This document shows, piece after piece, positions 44,617 through 53,465 of a stretch of DNA of 64,000 nt. Position numbers and translations under genes: made by a program. Source of the stretch: Candidatus Eremiobacterota bacterium. Its GTDB lineage: Bacteria > Vulcanimicrobiota > CADAWZ01 > Ess09-12. The stretch lies in contig JAVHLM010000001.1 of assembly GCA_031082125.1 (NCBI GenBank), forward strand, positions 383,931-447,930, given 5' to 3'. The notes under the pieces were generated by a model. That model was not told where the DNA came from and did not search any database. It saw nothing but the letters and a program-made list of their open reading frames with translations. The stretch's first letter is position 1. The number at the start of each line of letters is the position of its first letter.

Positions 44617-45555
44617 ATGAGCAAAAGTATTCTTGTCACCGGTGGCGCCGGCTACCTCGGCTCGGTGCTCTGCGAGCATCTTCTGGCTGCAGGTTTCTCC
44701 GTCAGGGTGCTGGATAGCCTCATGCACGGCCAGGGGAGCCTCTTTCACCTCTGCGCCCATAAGAACTTCGACTTTGTGCATGGTGATGCGCGCAACGAGA
44801 AGATCCTTGCCGAATGCCTCAGGCATGCCGATGTGATCATTCCCCTCGCGGCCCTCGTGGGTGCCCCCGCATGCGACAGGGATCCTTTCTTTGCCCGCAG
44901 CGTCAATTACGAGGCGATCTGCCTCATCAACAGGCTCCGCTCGCCGCAGCAGCTCGTCGTCTATCCCACGACCAACAGCGGCTACGGCACGAAAACAGGC
45001 GATACCTTCTGCACCGAGGAGACTCCCCTCGAGCCCATCTCCCTTTACGGGCAGACAAAAGTCGATGCCGAGAAGGAGCTCCTCTCGAGCAGCAACGTCA
45101 TCACCCTCAGGCTTGCCACCGTGTTCGGCATGTCAGCGCGCATGAGGCTCGATCTGCTGGTGAACGATTTTGTGTACCGGGCCCTCACGGACCGTTACCT
45201 TGTCATCTTTGAAAAGGATTTCAAGCGCAACTATATCCATATCAGGGATGTGGCCGACTGCTTCATCCACTGCATCACCCATTTCGAGAAGATGGCAGGA
45301 CGGCCTTACAACGCGGGGCTTGAAGAGGCCAACCTCTCAAAGGAGGAGCTGGCTCTCAGGATAAAAGAGGTGCTCCCCGGGCTTTACCTCCACTTCTCAG
45401 AAGTGGGAAGCGACCCCGACAAGAGAAACTACGTGGTGAGCAACAGGAGGCTCAGGGAGGCGGGCTTTGAGGCGAAGCGCTCCCTTGAGGATGGCATCAG
45501 GGAGCTTGTCAAGGGCTACAGGATGATGAAGGCCGGCCCTTACCGGAACGCGTGA
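44617..45555 (+). CDS. NAD-dependent sugar epimerase/dehydratase (extended SDR)
   Basis: 312 residues with GGAGGG about 10 nt before the ATG. ILVTGGAGYLGS (NAD), LAALVGAPACDRDP, YPTTNSGYGT and SLYGQTKVDAE (Tyr-x-x-x-Lys) define an SDR acting on a nucleotide sugar; KRNYIHIRDVAD is typical of epimerases. It lies between the CDP-glucose genes and the heptose genes, so either a CDP- or GDP-linked substrate is possible. In 6-deoxyheptose pathways, a 3,5- or 4-epimerase of this family follows the dehydratase. Confidence 0.88.
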   Translation: MSKSILVTGGAGYLGSVLCEHLLAAGFSVRVLDSLMHGQGSLFHLCAHKNFDFVHGDARNEKILAECLRHADVIIPLAALVGAPACDRDPFFARSVNYEAICLINRLRSPQQLVVYPTTNSGYGTKTGDTFCTEETPLEPISLYGQTKVDAEKELLSSSNVITLRLATVFGMSARMRLDLLVNDFVYRALTDRYLVIFEKDFKRNYIHIRDVADCFIHCITHFEKMAGRPYNAGLEEANLSKEELALRIKEVLPGLYLHFSEVGSDPDKRNYVVSNRRLREAGFEAKRSLEDGIRELVKGYRMMKAGPYRNA

Positions 45556-46313
45556 AGAAAGGGCGTATCATGGAAGGCTTTGAGGACCTTACGGCGGTAA
45601 TTCTGGCAGGGGGCCTCGGCACAAGACTCAGGTCAGTCCTTCCCGACAGGCCGAAGACCCTGGCGCCGGTGAACGGCAGGCCTTTCCTGGCCTACCTGCT
45701 TTATTTCCTCGGGCGTGCGGGGATAAGGCACGCCGTCCTCTCCACCGGCTACAAGGGGGAAGAGGTCGAGTCGGTCTTCGGAGACCATTACAGCGGAATG
45801 GAACTTGCCTATTCAAGGGAATCATCACCCCTTGGGACAGGAGGGGCACTCCGTCTCGCCCTCTCCCGCGTACGGTCGCCGCTGATGCTTGTCATTAACG
45901 GGGACTCTTTCTGCTCCTTCTCACCGCGGGAATTCCTTGAGTTCCACGGAAGGCACGGGGAGTCAACGTCAATGGTGCTCATCGAGGTCGCCGACACAAG
46001 CCGTTTCGGCTGTGTTGACGTGGACAATGAAGGAATCATTCACCGTTTCATCGAAAAGGACTCAAGCGGCGGGCCCGGTTTCATCAATGCGGGGATATAT
46101 CTCATCACGGGCGGGACTGTCGCCGGCATACCGGAAGGAAAGCCCCTCTCGCTTGAGCGCGATCTCTTTCCCGCCCTGGCCGGCAGGGGGCTTTTCGGGT
46201 ACCGGAGCCCCGGCCCCTTTCTGGATATAGGCACACCGGAAACTTTCAGAGAGGCTCAAGAGTTTTTCAACAATGACGAGTGGGAAAAGATCCCCCCCTT
46301 TCGTGGTGCTTGA
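45552..46313 (+). CDS. hddC: D-glycero-alpha-D-manno-heptose 1-phosphate guanylyltransferase
   Basis: 253 residues from the GTGA overlap; an ATG at 45570 (AAAGGG upstream) is an equally good start. AVILAGGLGTRLRSVLPDRPKTLAPVNGRPF is the nucleotidyltransferase start of the HddC group, with LVINGDSFC for the metal site and FINAGIYLI. It makes GDP-heptose. Assignment rests on the motifs plus the adjacent gmhB and hddA. Confidence 0.9.
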   Translation: MKKGRIMEGFEDLTAVILAGGLGTRLRSVLPDRPKTLAPVNGRPFLAYLLYFLGRAGIRHAVLSTGYKGEEVESVFGDHYSGMELAYSRESSPLGTGGALRLALSRVRSPLMLVINGDSFCSFSPREFLEFHGRHGESTSMVLIEVADTSRFGCVDVDNEGIIHRFIEKDSSGGPGFINAGIYLITGGTVAGIPEGKPLSLERDLFPALAGRGLFGYRSPGPFLDIGTPETFREAQEFFNNDEWEKIPPFRGA

Positions 46314-46854
46314 CAGGGACGGCACTCTTATCGAGGAGCGGCATTACCTTTCTGATCCGGGGCAGGTGGCGCTGCTGCCTGGTGCGGCGGAGGCTATGAG
46401 GCAGATGAAAGAGAAAGGCCTTGGCATTATCGTCGTGAGCAACCAGTCTGCCGTGGGGAGGGGCTTCATAGACGAAATGCGCCTCGGCGAGATCCATGAA
46501 AGGCTTGTGACACTGCTTGCCGGCGAGGGGGTTACCCTTGACGGGATATTTTACTGTCCCCACGTGCCGGAAGACAACTGCCGCTGCAGGAAGCCGAAGG
46601 ACGGGCTCATAAGGCAGGCGGCGGAACAGCTTGGATTAGATCCTGCCAGGTCCTTCGTGATTGGCGACAAGAAATGCGATATCGACCTGGGCATTGCCGT
46701 CGGAGCAGTGCCTCTCCTGGTGAGAACAGGCTATGGCAAGAGAACGGAAGAAGAGCTCGGGAGCGCCTATCCCGGGCTTATAGTGGTCAATGACCTCATG
46801 GAGGCGTCGGAATATATGGCGAAATCAAGCATGGTACTCGAGGAGCACCGGTAA
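46273..46854 (+). CDS. gmhB: D-glycero-D-manno-heptose 1,7-bisphosphate 7-phosphatase
   Basis: 193 residues, HAD family. FVVLDRDGTLIEERHYL is the catalytic DxD motif; VVSNQSAVGRG is motif II; CPHVPEDNCRCRKPK is the zinc loop unique to GmhB; FVIGDKKCDIDLG is motif IV. The 5' end overlaps hddC by 41 nt. It removes the 7-phosphate before HddC acts. Confidence 0.94.
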   Translation: MTSGKRSPPFVVLDRDGTLIEERHYLSDPGQVALLPGAAEAMRQMKEKGLGIIVVSNQSAVGRGFIDEMRLGEIHERLVTLLAGEGVTLDGIFYCPHVPEDNCRCRKPKDGLIRQAAEQLGLDPARSFVIGDKKCDIDLGIAVGAVPLLVRTGYGKRTEEELGSAYPGLIVVNDLMEASEYMAKSSMVLEEHR

Positions 46855-46856
46855 TT

Positions 46857-47972
46857 ATGATAATAAGCAGGACACCTTTTCGAATCTCCTTCTTCGGCGG
46901 CGGAACCGATTACCCGGAGTGGTACCGCCAGCACGGCGGCGCCGTCCTCGCCACGACGATAAACAAGTACTGCTATATCACCTGCCGCTACCTGCCGCCT
47001 TTCTTCGAGCACAGGATAAGGGTAGTCTATTCAAAGATCGAAGACTGCCAGACCGTGGGCGAGATAGGCCACCCCGCCGCCAGGGAGATACTCCGCTTCC
47101 TCAGCTTCGAGCGGGGCGTCGAGATCCACCATGACGGCGATCTTCCCGCAAGGAGCGGCATGGGCTCAAGCTCTTCGTTCACCGTGGGCCTCCTCAACGC
47201 CCTTTATGCCCTTAAAGGGGAGATGCTCAGCACCCACAGGCTTGCCATGGAGAGCATCCACATTGAACAGGAGGTCCTCAGGGAGAACGTGGGCTCCCAG
47301 GACCAGGTCCTTGCGGCATACGGCGGCTTCAACCATGTGACCTTCATGCAGAACGGCGAGATCAGCGTGCGGCCCATCACCGTGGGAAGCGACCGCATAA
47401 GGGAGCTGAACTCCCACCTGATGCTTTTCTATACCGGCGTAAAGCGCACCGCCTCGGAGATAGCAGGATCCTACGTGCAGGACATGGCGGCAAAAAAAAG
47501 GCAGCTCAGGCTCATGAGGGAGCTCATCGATGAAGGGCTCTCTATTCTCAACAGCAAAGGAGACATCCGCTCCTTCGGTGAGCTGATGGCTGAAGCCTGG
47601 CAGGCCAAGAGAAGCCTCAGCACCAGCGTGTCAAACCCTTACGTGGACGAAATTTACGAGGCGGCATGCCATTCTGGCGCTCTCGGGGGAAAGCTCACGG
47701 GAGCGGGAGGCGGGGGGTTCATGCTCCTCTTCGTGCCGCCAGGGTGCCAGGCCGCAGTGAGGGAAAAGCTCGGCAGGCTTATCTATGTGCCTTTCAAATT
47801 TGAATATTCGGGAAGCCAGATAATCTTCTGCGAGCACGAGGAAGACTACCGAGATATAGAGGAAGCGCGGCTCTCCCAGAATATAGAGGCCTTCAGGGAG
47901 CTTGGCTGCCCGACCCGGGAAAGCCCCCGGCACGGGACCAGGGGAAAGGGAAAGAAAGTGCCCCATGGATAG
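46857..47972 (+). CDS. hddA: D-glycero-alpha-D-manno-heptose 7-phosphate kinase
   Basis: 371 residues, GHMP kinase. ISRTPFRISFFGGGTDYPEWY is typical of HddA, SGMGSSSS is the ATP loop, and GGKLTGAGGGGFMLLF the third motif. It phosphorylates C1 of heptose 7-phosphate. GmhA, the isomerase that supplies the substrate, is not in the window. The final codons overlap the next gene by 8 nt. Confidence 0.93.
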   Translation: MIISRTPFRISFFGGGTDYPEWYRQHGGAVLATTINKYCYITCRYLPPFFEHRIRVVYSKIEDCQTVGEIGHPAAREILRFLSFERGVEIHHDGDLPARSGMGSSSSFTVGLLNALYALKGEMLSTHRLAMESIHIEQEVLRENVGSQDQVLAAYGGFNHVTFMQNGEISVRPITVGSDRIRELNSHLMLFYTGVKRTASEIAGSYVQDMAAKKRQLRLMRELIDEGLSILNSKGDIRSFGELMAEAWQAKRSLSTSVSNPYVDEIYEAACHSGALGGKLTGAGGGGFMLLFVPPGCQAAVREKLGRLIYVPFKFEYSGSQIIFCEHEEDYRDIEEARLSQNIEAFRELGCPTRESPRHGTRGKGKKVPHG

Positions 47973-48924
47973 GAATTCGCGGGTTTTCGTCGCAGGCGCC
48001 GATAAGCCCCTTGGCGCCGCTATCGCGAGAGCTCTCATTGAGAGAGGGTACCGGCTTGTCCCCGGGGAAGGCGGGAGGAGAGCCGATCTCACCAGTCTCC
48101 CCGAGGTCCGCTCCCTTTTCAGGGAGGCCTCGCCGACTCATGTGGTGATGGCGGCAGGAAAATCAGGTGGTATCGGAATGAACCGGAAGCATCCGGCAGA
48201 CCTGATGCTCGACAATCTGGTCATCGAGTCGAATATCATAGGCGAGGCCCACCGTGCCGGCGTGGAAAAACTCCTCTACCTTGCAAGCTCATGCTGCTAC
48301 CCCCGCCTGTGCCCTCAGCCGATGAAGGAGGAATATCTTTTTACAGGCCCCCTGGAGCCCACCAATGAGGCCTATGCCATGGCCAAGCTCGCAGGGCTCA
48401 TGCTCTGCCGCGCCTTCTCGTCGCAGTATGGCTCACCCTTTATCTCCGCCATTCCCACCAATTATTTCGGCCCCGGTGACGACCTCGACGAAGAGAACTC
48501 CCACGTGGTGACAGCCCTTATGGTGAGAACAGAGAGGGCCATGGAAGAAAAGGCCTCCTCCCTGGAAGTGTGGGGCACGGGGAAAGCCCGGAGGGAATTC
48601 ATGTTTATTGACGACGTGGCCGACGCAGTCATTTTTCTCCTGGAGCGCTATGATTCCGCTGATCCGGTCAACATCGGGTCAGGCGAGGCTTTATCCATAG
48701 CTGATCTCGCAGAGATGATAAAGGAAATTGCGGGCTTCGGCGGTGAGATCCTCTTTGACCCCACGAAGCCCGACGGCATGCCCGTCAAGATACTTGACAG
48801 GGGAAGGCTCGATTCTCTTGGATGGAAAGGGCGTACCACCATGAGGCAGGGCCTCGGGCTGACCTATGAGTGGCTCAGAGGCCTCAGAACCGGGAATTTT
48901 CACAAGGGGAGGACAAGTGTGTGA
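47965..48924 (+). CDS. GDP-L-fucose synthase-like epimerase/reductase
   Basis: 319 residues from the ATG at 47965. VFVAGADKPLGAAIARAL (NADP), VMAAGKSGGIGMNRKHPADLM, LLYLASSCCYPR and NEAYAMAKLAGL (Tyr-x-x-x-Lys) match Fcl/WcaG, including the paired Cys of that family. GDP-fucose itself would need a GDP-mannose dehydratase that is not present. Fcl-like enzymes also reduce GDP-4-keto-6-deoxyheptose, and the three heptose genes lie directly upstream, so that role is favoured. Confidence 0.88.
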   Translation: MDRNSRVFVAGADKPLGAAIARALIERGYRLVPGEGGRRADLTSLPEVRSLFREASPTHVVMAAGKSGGIGMNRKHPADLMLDNLVIESNIIGEAHRAGVEKLLYLASSCCYPRLCPQPMKEEYLFTGPLEPTNEAYAMAKLAGLMLCRAFSSQYGSPFISAIPTNYFGPGDDLDEENSHVVTALMVRTERAMEEKASSLEVWGTGKARREFMFIDDVADAVIFLLERYDSADPVNIGSGEALSIADLAEMIKEIAGFGGEILFDPTKPDGMPVKILDRGRLDSLGWKGRTTMRQGLGLTYEWLRGLRTGNFHKGRTSV

Positions 48925-50135
48925 GCACCGGGAGAAAAGTCCCTTTCGGCACCATCACCATTCCGGAAAAGTCAAAGAGGCTCATCAGGGAAATACTCGA
49001 TTCGGCAAGGGTTTCGGGCGGTAAGTACGTGCGGCTCTTCGAGGAGCGCTTCGCAGCCCTCATGGGCTCCCGGGAGGCCGTGGCCGTGTCGAGCGGCACC
49101 GATGCCGACGTGCTTGCCCTGGCGGTCCTCCACGATTTCGGCGCCAAAAGAGGCGACGAGGTGATAGTCCCTGCTCTCTCATTCGTGGCAACAGGAAATG
49201 CCGTGATCCATGGAGGCTTCACGCCCGTCTTTGTTGATATAGACCCGGAAACTCTCAACATCGATCCCTCCCTCATTGAGAGGGCCGTCACGGAGAAAAC
49301 CAGGGCCATCATGCCGGTGCACCTCATGGGAAAGCCGGCCGCCATGGATGCCATAGGAGAAATCGCCAAAAAGCATGATCTGCGGGTAATAGAGGACGCC
49401 GCCGAGGCAATCGGGGCACTTTACAGGGGAAAGCCCGTGGGCACTCTCTCCGATATGGGGGCCTTCAGCCTCTATCTTGCCCATATCATCTCTACAGTAG
49501 AAGGCGGAATCATCATCACCGATAACGAGGAATACGCCGGGATCCTGAGGTCCCTCAGGGCCCATGGGAGGGGATGCACATGCCGCCAGTGCTCCCTCAA
49601 CACGGCGTCGGCCTTCTGCCGGAAGCGCTTCAGCGGTGATGACGGCGAGGACATAAGGTTCCGCTTCGACAGGATAGGCTACTCCTGCAAGATGAACGAG
49701 CTTGAAGCCGCAGTGGGCCTCGGCAACATGGATCTTTATGACGAGATACTGGCAAAGCGCCATGGGAATCTCCTTTATCTGATGGAGCACTTCCGGCAGT
49801 TCTGTCCATACCTGACGACTTTCCGCGAGGAGCCCCATGAAAAGATAGGCCCCATGGCCTTTCCCTTCATTGTGGGCAAAGAAGCCACCTTCACCCGCGC
49901 CAGCCTTTCTTACTTCCTTGAGACCAGAGGTGTCGAGACAAGGAGCCTCTTCGCCTCGATGCCCACGCAGTGCCCCGGATTCGCCTTCCTGGGCAGGACG
50001 CCGGGTGAGTTTCCCGGCGCGGAATACGTGGGGACACACGGGATTCACATCGGCGTTCATCAGGACCTGGAGCGCGAAGATCTTGAGTATTTTATAGAGG
50101 TGGTAAAGGAGTTTCTTGAGATACACCAGAAATGA
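48921..50135 (+). CDS. RfbH/ColD-type PMP-dependent sugar 3-dehydratase (DegT family)
   Basis: 404 residues from a GTG in a GTGA overlap (GGGGAGG upstream). DegT/DnrJ/EryC1 fold with SSGTDADVLAL and EDAAEAIGALY, but the usual Schiff-base lysine is replaced: AFSLYLAHIISTVEGG has His188 where aminotransferases have Lys. This change defines ColD and RfbH-type 3-dehydratases. Soon after, RGCTCRQC with a further Cys nine residues on and RKRF (Cys219, 221, 224, 233) resembles the 2Fe-2S segment of RfbH/E1, though exact spacing differs. It should deoxygenate C3 of CDP-4-keto-6-deoxyglucose. The partner reductase (E3) is not in view. Confidence 0.85.
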   Translation: MSTGRKVPFGTITIPEKSKRLIREILDSARVSGGKYVRLFEERFAALMGSREAVAVSSGTDADVLALAVLHDFGAKRGDEVIVPALSFVATGNAVIHGGFTPVFVDIDPETLNIDPSLIERAVTEKTRAIMPVHLMGKPAAMDAIGEIAKKHDLRVIEDAAEAIGALYRGKPVGTLSDMGAFSLYLAHIISTVEGGIIITDNEEYAGILRSLRAHGRGCTCRQCSLNTASAFCRKRFSGDDGEDIRFRFDRIGYSCKMNELEAAVGLGNMDLYDEILAKRHGNLLYLMEHFRQFCPYLTTFREEPHEKIGPMAFPFIVGKEATFTRASLSYFLETRGVETRSLFASMPTQCPGFAFLGRTPGEFPGAEYVGTHGIHIGVHQDLEREDLEYFIEVVKEFLEIHQK

Positions 50136-50192
50136 ACAGATTTCCATAGAGGCAAAAGGCGCCCCCCTGTCAAATAAAACAAGGTGCACGCC

Positions 50193-51707
50193 ATGACAGA
50201 CATAGTCTTTATAAACCCTGGCGACAGGAAATCGTTGTACCAGTCACTGGGCTCGACGCTCTCAGCCATCGAGCCTCCCATATGGACAGGGCTCTTGGCT
50301 GAATTTGCCCGCCTGAAAGGGAAAAGGGTGCTTATCATAGACGCAAATGCTGAAGGGCTTGAGCCCGGGGAGGCGGCAGACCGCGCTGCCGCTTCAGGGG
50401 CTCCCCTGGCAGTGATTGTCGCATACGGGCAGAACCCCTCGGCGTCTACCCAGGTCATGCCTTCTGCAGGCGCTTTCGCCCGGGCGCTCCGGGAAAGGGC
50501 ACCAGGTGTCAGGAGCCTCATGGTGGGCGGCCATGTGGCTGCCCTGCCGGAACGGACGCTCATGGAGGAAGAGGTGGACTACATCTGCGGCGGCGAAGGC
50601 CCTCACACCATAGTTGCCCTGCAGGAAGCCCTGGAGACGCCGTCACCGGACTTCCGCAAAGTGCCCGATCTCTGGTTCCGTGAAGAGGGAAAGGCAGCTT
50701 TTACCTCGCCTTCGCCTCTCATCAGCGACCTGGACCGTGAAATGCCCTCCCTCGCCTGGGATCTCCTCCCGATGGAGCTTTACAGGGCCCATAACTGGCA
50801 CTGTTTCGGCGATATTCCCCGGAAGCCCTACGCATCCCTGTATACTACCCTGGGCTGCCCCTTTCACTGCACGTACTGCTGTATCCAGGCCCCCTTCAGG
50901 AACGGGGAGCGGGCACAGGGCATGCGCCGGGGGATCAACAGCTATCGCTACTGGAGCCCCGAGGCGGTAATCGCACAGATTGACATGCTCGTAAAGCGCT
51001 ATGGCGTGAAAAACATCAAGATCGCCGACGAGATGTTCGTCTTCAACAGGAAGCACGTCACGGGGCTCTGCGATCTTATCCTGGAGAGGGGCTACGATCT
51101 TAATATCTGGGCCTATGCGCGTATCGATACCATGAAGGGAATGGCCCCCCTTCTCAAGAAGGCCGGAGTGAACTGGCTCTGTTTCGGCATCGAGTCGGGA
51201 AGCGCCGCCGTCCGCGATGACGTGAAAAAGAAGCTTGACCAGGAGCAGATCATCAGGACCATTGAATATGTCCGCAGCGAGGGGATAAGCGTGATTGCCA
51301 ACTATCTCTTCGGCCTCCCCGAGGACAACCTGGAGCGCATGGAGGAGACGCTGGCCCTGGCACTGGACCTTAACTGCGAGTTCGCCAACTTTTACTGCGC
51401 CATGGCATACCCCGGCTCGCAGCTCTACGAGACCGCCCGGCACGAGGGATGGCCTCTCCCCTCTGAATGGAGCGGTTACTCGCAGCATGCGAAGGGAACC
51501 CTTCCCCTCCCCACCCGTTACCTGACGGGCGCCGAGGTCCTCGCTTTCCGCGACGAGGCCTTTCACCGCTACCACACGAATCCCCGCTATCTCTCGATGA
51601 TCACGGCAAAATTCGGCGCCGCCACGGCGGAGCAGATAATGGAAATGGCATCGCACAGACTTGAACGAGACCATGTGAAGGAGGAGCCTCTATGGAAGAA
51701 AAGTTGA
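50193..51707 (+). CDS. B12-binding-type radical SAM protein
   Basis: 504 residues from the ATG at 50193 (AAGGTG 8 nt upstream). The N-terminal 180 residues look like a degenerate cobalamin-binding domain (VIVAYGQNPSASTQV, LMVGGHVAALPE, YICGGEGPHTI) without DxHxxG. Cluster motif CPFHCTYC (Cys222, 226, 229), IADEMFVFNRKH, CFGIESGSAAVRDDV. Placed between the 3-dehydratase and the transketolase pair, so it may act on the same sugar; this is inferred from position only. Confidence 0.85.
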   Translation: MTDIVFINPGDRKSLYQSLGSTLSAIEPPIWTGLLAEFARLKGKRVLIIDANAEGLEPGEAADRAAASGAPLAVIVAYGQNPSASTQVMPSAGAFARALRERAPGVRSLMVGGHVAALPERTLMEEEVDYICGGEGPHTIVALQEALETPSPDFRKVPDLWFREEGKAAFTSPSPLISDLDREMPSLAWDLLPMELYRAHNWHCFGDIPRKPYASLYTTLGCPFHCTYCCIQAPFRNGERAQGMRRGINSYRYWSPEAVIAQIDMLVKRYGVKNIKIADEMFVFNRKHVTGLCDLILERGYDLNIWAYARIDTMKGMAPLLKKAGVNWLCFGIESGSAAVRDDVKKKLDQEQIIRTIEYVRSEGISVIANYLFGLPEDNLERMEETLALALDLNCEFANFYCAMAYPGSQLYETARHEGWPLPSEWSGYSQHAKGTLPLPTRYLTGAEVLAFRDEAFHRYHTNPRYLSMITAKFGAATAEQIMEMASHRLERDHVKEEPLWKKS

Positions 51708-52525
51708 AAGCCCTCATGGAGAAGGCAATGGACCTCAGGCGCGGCGTCCTTGAGATGTGCGTGAAGGCCAGGACGGGCCACGTCACCTCTTCATTCTCCT
51801 GCGCCGAGATCCTGGCAGCCCTCTATTATGGCGGCGTCATGCGTTACAAGGTTGATGAGCCCCGGTGGCCGGGCCGCGACAGGTTCATCCTGAGCAAGGG
51901 GCAGGCAAGCCCCATACTCTACGTGCTCCTTGCAGACCTGGGCTTCTTTCCTCATTGCAGACTGGGGCAGTTCTGCGAAGCCGAGGGCATGTTCGGCGTC
52001 CACCTCCAGCATGACGTGCCCGGCGTGGAAGTGACGACGGGATCGCTCGGCCACGGCCTGGGAATCGCCGCGGGGATGGCTTTCAAGGCAAGATATGACG
52101 GCGAGAGCCACCTCGTGTTCACCCTGCTGGGCGACGGCGAGCTTTACGAGGGCTCCATCTGGGAGGGAGCCCTCTTTGCAGCCCACCACAGGCTCAGCAA
52201 CATGGTGGCGATCGTGGACAGGAACTGGCTTTGTGTCACCGACTTCACCGAGAACATCGTGAAGCTCGAGCCCCTCACGGAGAAATGGCAGGCTTTCGGC
52301 TGGGACGCCGTGAACGTTGAAGGCCACTCAATGGAGGCCCTTCTCGGGGTCCTCGAGGGCGTCCGGGAGAGAAAGTCCGAGAAGCCTCTGGCCATCATCG
52401 CCAACACCGTGAAAGGGAAAGGTGTCTCTTTCCTGGAAAGCCAGATCCTCTGGCACGGTGTGGCGCCCTCAGGCGAAGAGGCGGAAAAGGCACTGGCCGA
52501 GCTGAGAAAGGAGCTGAAGGCATGA
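51692..52525 (+). CDS. Transketolase-like enzyme, N-terminal (TPP pyrophosphate) subunit
   Basis: 277 residues, 16-nt overlap with the radical SAM gene. GHVTSSFSCAEILAALYY, FILSKGQASPILYVLL, TTGSLGHGLGIAAGMA and GDGELYEGSIWEGALFA with VDRN form the TPP/Mg site. It lacks the pyrimidine and C-terminal domains, which are in the next gene. Split transketolases occur in glycan loci; this one may move a two-carbon unit onto a keto-sugar rather than serve the pentose pathway. Confidence 0.92.
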   Translation: MEEKLKALMEKAMDLRRGVLEMCVKARTGHVTSSFSCAEILAALYYGGVMRYKVDEPRWPGRDRFILSKGQASPILYVLLADLGFFPHCRLGQFCEAEGMFGVHLQHDVPGVEVTTGSLGHGLGIAAGMAFKARYDGESHLVFTLLGDGELYEGSIWEGALFAAHHRLSNMVAIVDRNWLCVTDFTENIVKLEPLTEKWQAFGWDAVNVEGHSMEALLGVLEGVRERKSEKPLAIIANTVKGKGVSFLESQILWHGVAPSGEEAEKALAELRKELKA

Positions 52526-53463
52526 GTCACCTTTCAATGAGAGACGCATTTTTCAACAAGCTTTACGACATAGCGAAAAGCAACAGGGATATCTTCGTGG
52601 TGAGCGCCGACATGGGAGCTCCCAGCCTCGACCGGTTCCGGAGCGACCTGGGGCCGCAGTTCATCAATGTGGGCATTGCCGAGCACAACATGGTGACCGT
52701 GGCGACGGGCCTTGCCCTTGAAGGGAAGAAGTGCTACCTTTACGCCATCATGCCCTTTGTGACATCACGCTGCTATGAAATGATCAAGGTGGACATGAGC
52801 CTCATGAACCTTCCCATCACGGCAGTGGGCGTGGGCTCGGGCTTCAGCTACGATGACTCGGGGCCTACCCACCACTCCACCGAGGACGTTTCCATCATGC
52901 GTGTGCTGCCCCATATGACAATCCTCAACTCCTCTGACAGTGTCATGGCTTCCCGATTCGCCGAGATGACTGTCACCCTCGAGGGGCCCTCTTATGTGCG
53001 GCTTGACAGGGAGGCCGTCCCTCCCCTTTATCCTCCCGGGGAGACCTTCCAGGAGGGGCACTTTGTGCACCACGAGGGACGCGATCTCCTTATCATCGCC
53101 ACTGGCACCATAATCAGGAGGGCCCTGGTGGTCCGCGAGGATCTCAGGGAAAAAGGAGTGGACGCGGGAGTCATTGATCTTTACAGGCTCAAGCCCCTCA
53201 ACGAGGAAGCTCTGGTGAAGCTCATAGCCGCGGTGCCTGCCGTAGTGACCCTGGAAGAGCATCTCCTTGCAGGGGGCCTGGGAAGCATTCTGGCGGAGCT
53301 GATGGCTGACAGCGGCATCCTGAAGCCTCTTGTGCGCGTGGGGATAAAAGACCGCTATTACTATGCCTACGGCGGCAGGAACAATATCCATGGGATCTGC
53401 GGAATTGACAGGGAGGCCGTCGTTGATAAGATCTGCTCCTCCCTCCCCGCAGGAAGGCATTGA
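52522..53463 (+). CDS. Transketolase-like enzyme, C-terminal (pyrimidine-binding) subunit
   Basis: 313 residues, ATGA overlap with its partner. FVVSADMGAPSLDRF, FINVGIAEHNMVTVATGLAL (the conserved Glu that activates TPP), DDSGPTHHSTEDVSIM and the C-terminal Rossmann part with EEHLLAGGLGSILAE. It completes the enzyme formed with the upstream gene. One operon and minimal overlap imply a 1:1 heteromer. Confidence 0.92.
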   Translation: MSHLSMRDAFFNKLYDIAKSNRDIFVVSADMGAPSLDRFRSDLGPQFINVGIAEHNMVTVATGLALEGKKCYLYAIMPFVTSRCYEMIKVDMSLMNLPITAVGVGSGFSYDDSGPTHHSTEDVSIMRVLPHMTILNSSDSVMASRFAEMTVTLEGPSYVRLDREAVPPLYPPGETFQEGHFVHHEGRDLLIIATGTIIRRALVVREDLREKGVDAGVIDLYRLKPLNEEALVKLIAAVPAVVTLEEHLLAGGLGSILAELMADSGILKPLVRVGIKDRYYYAYGGRNNIHGICGIDREAVVDKICSSLPAGRH

Positions 53464-53465
53464 CC

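Noticed and set aside
48921-50135. Labelling the DegT-family protein an aminotransferase
   Set aside because: The catalytic lysine is replaced by His and an RfbH-like Cys segment is present, so a 3-dehydratase fits better.
50643-51674. A 343-codon minus-strand frame
   Set aside because: It is antisense to the B12-type radical SAM gene, with no start site or domain.
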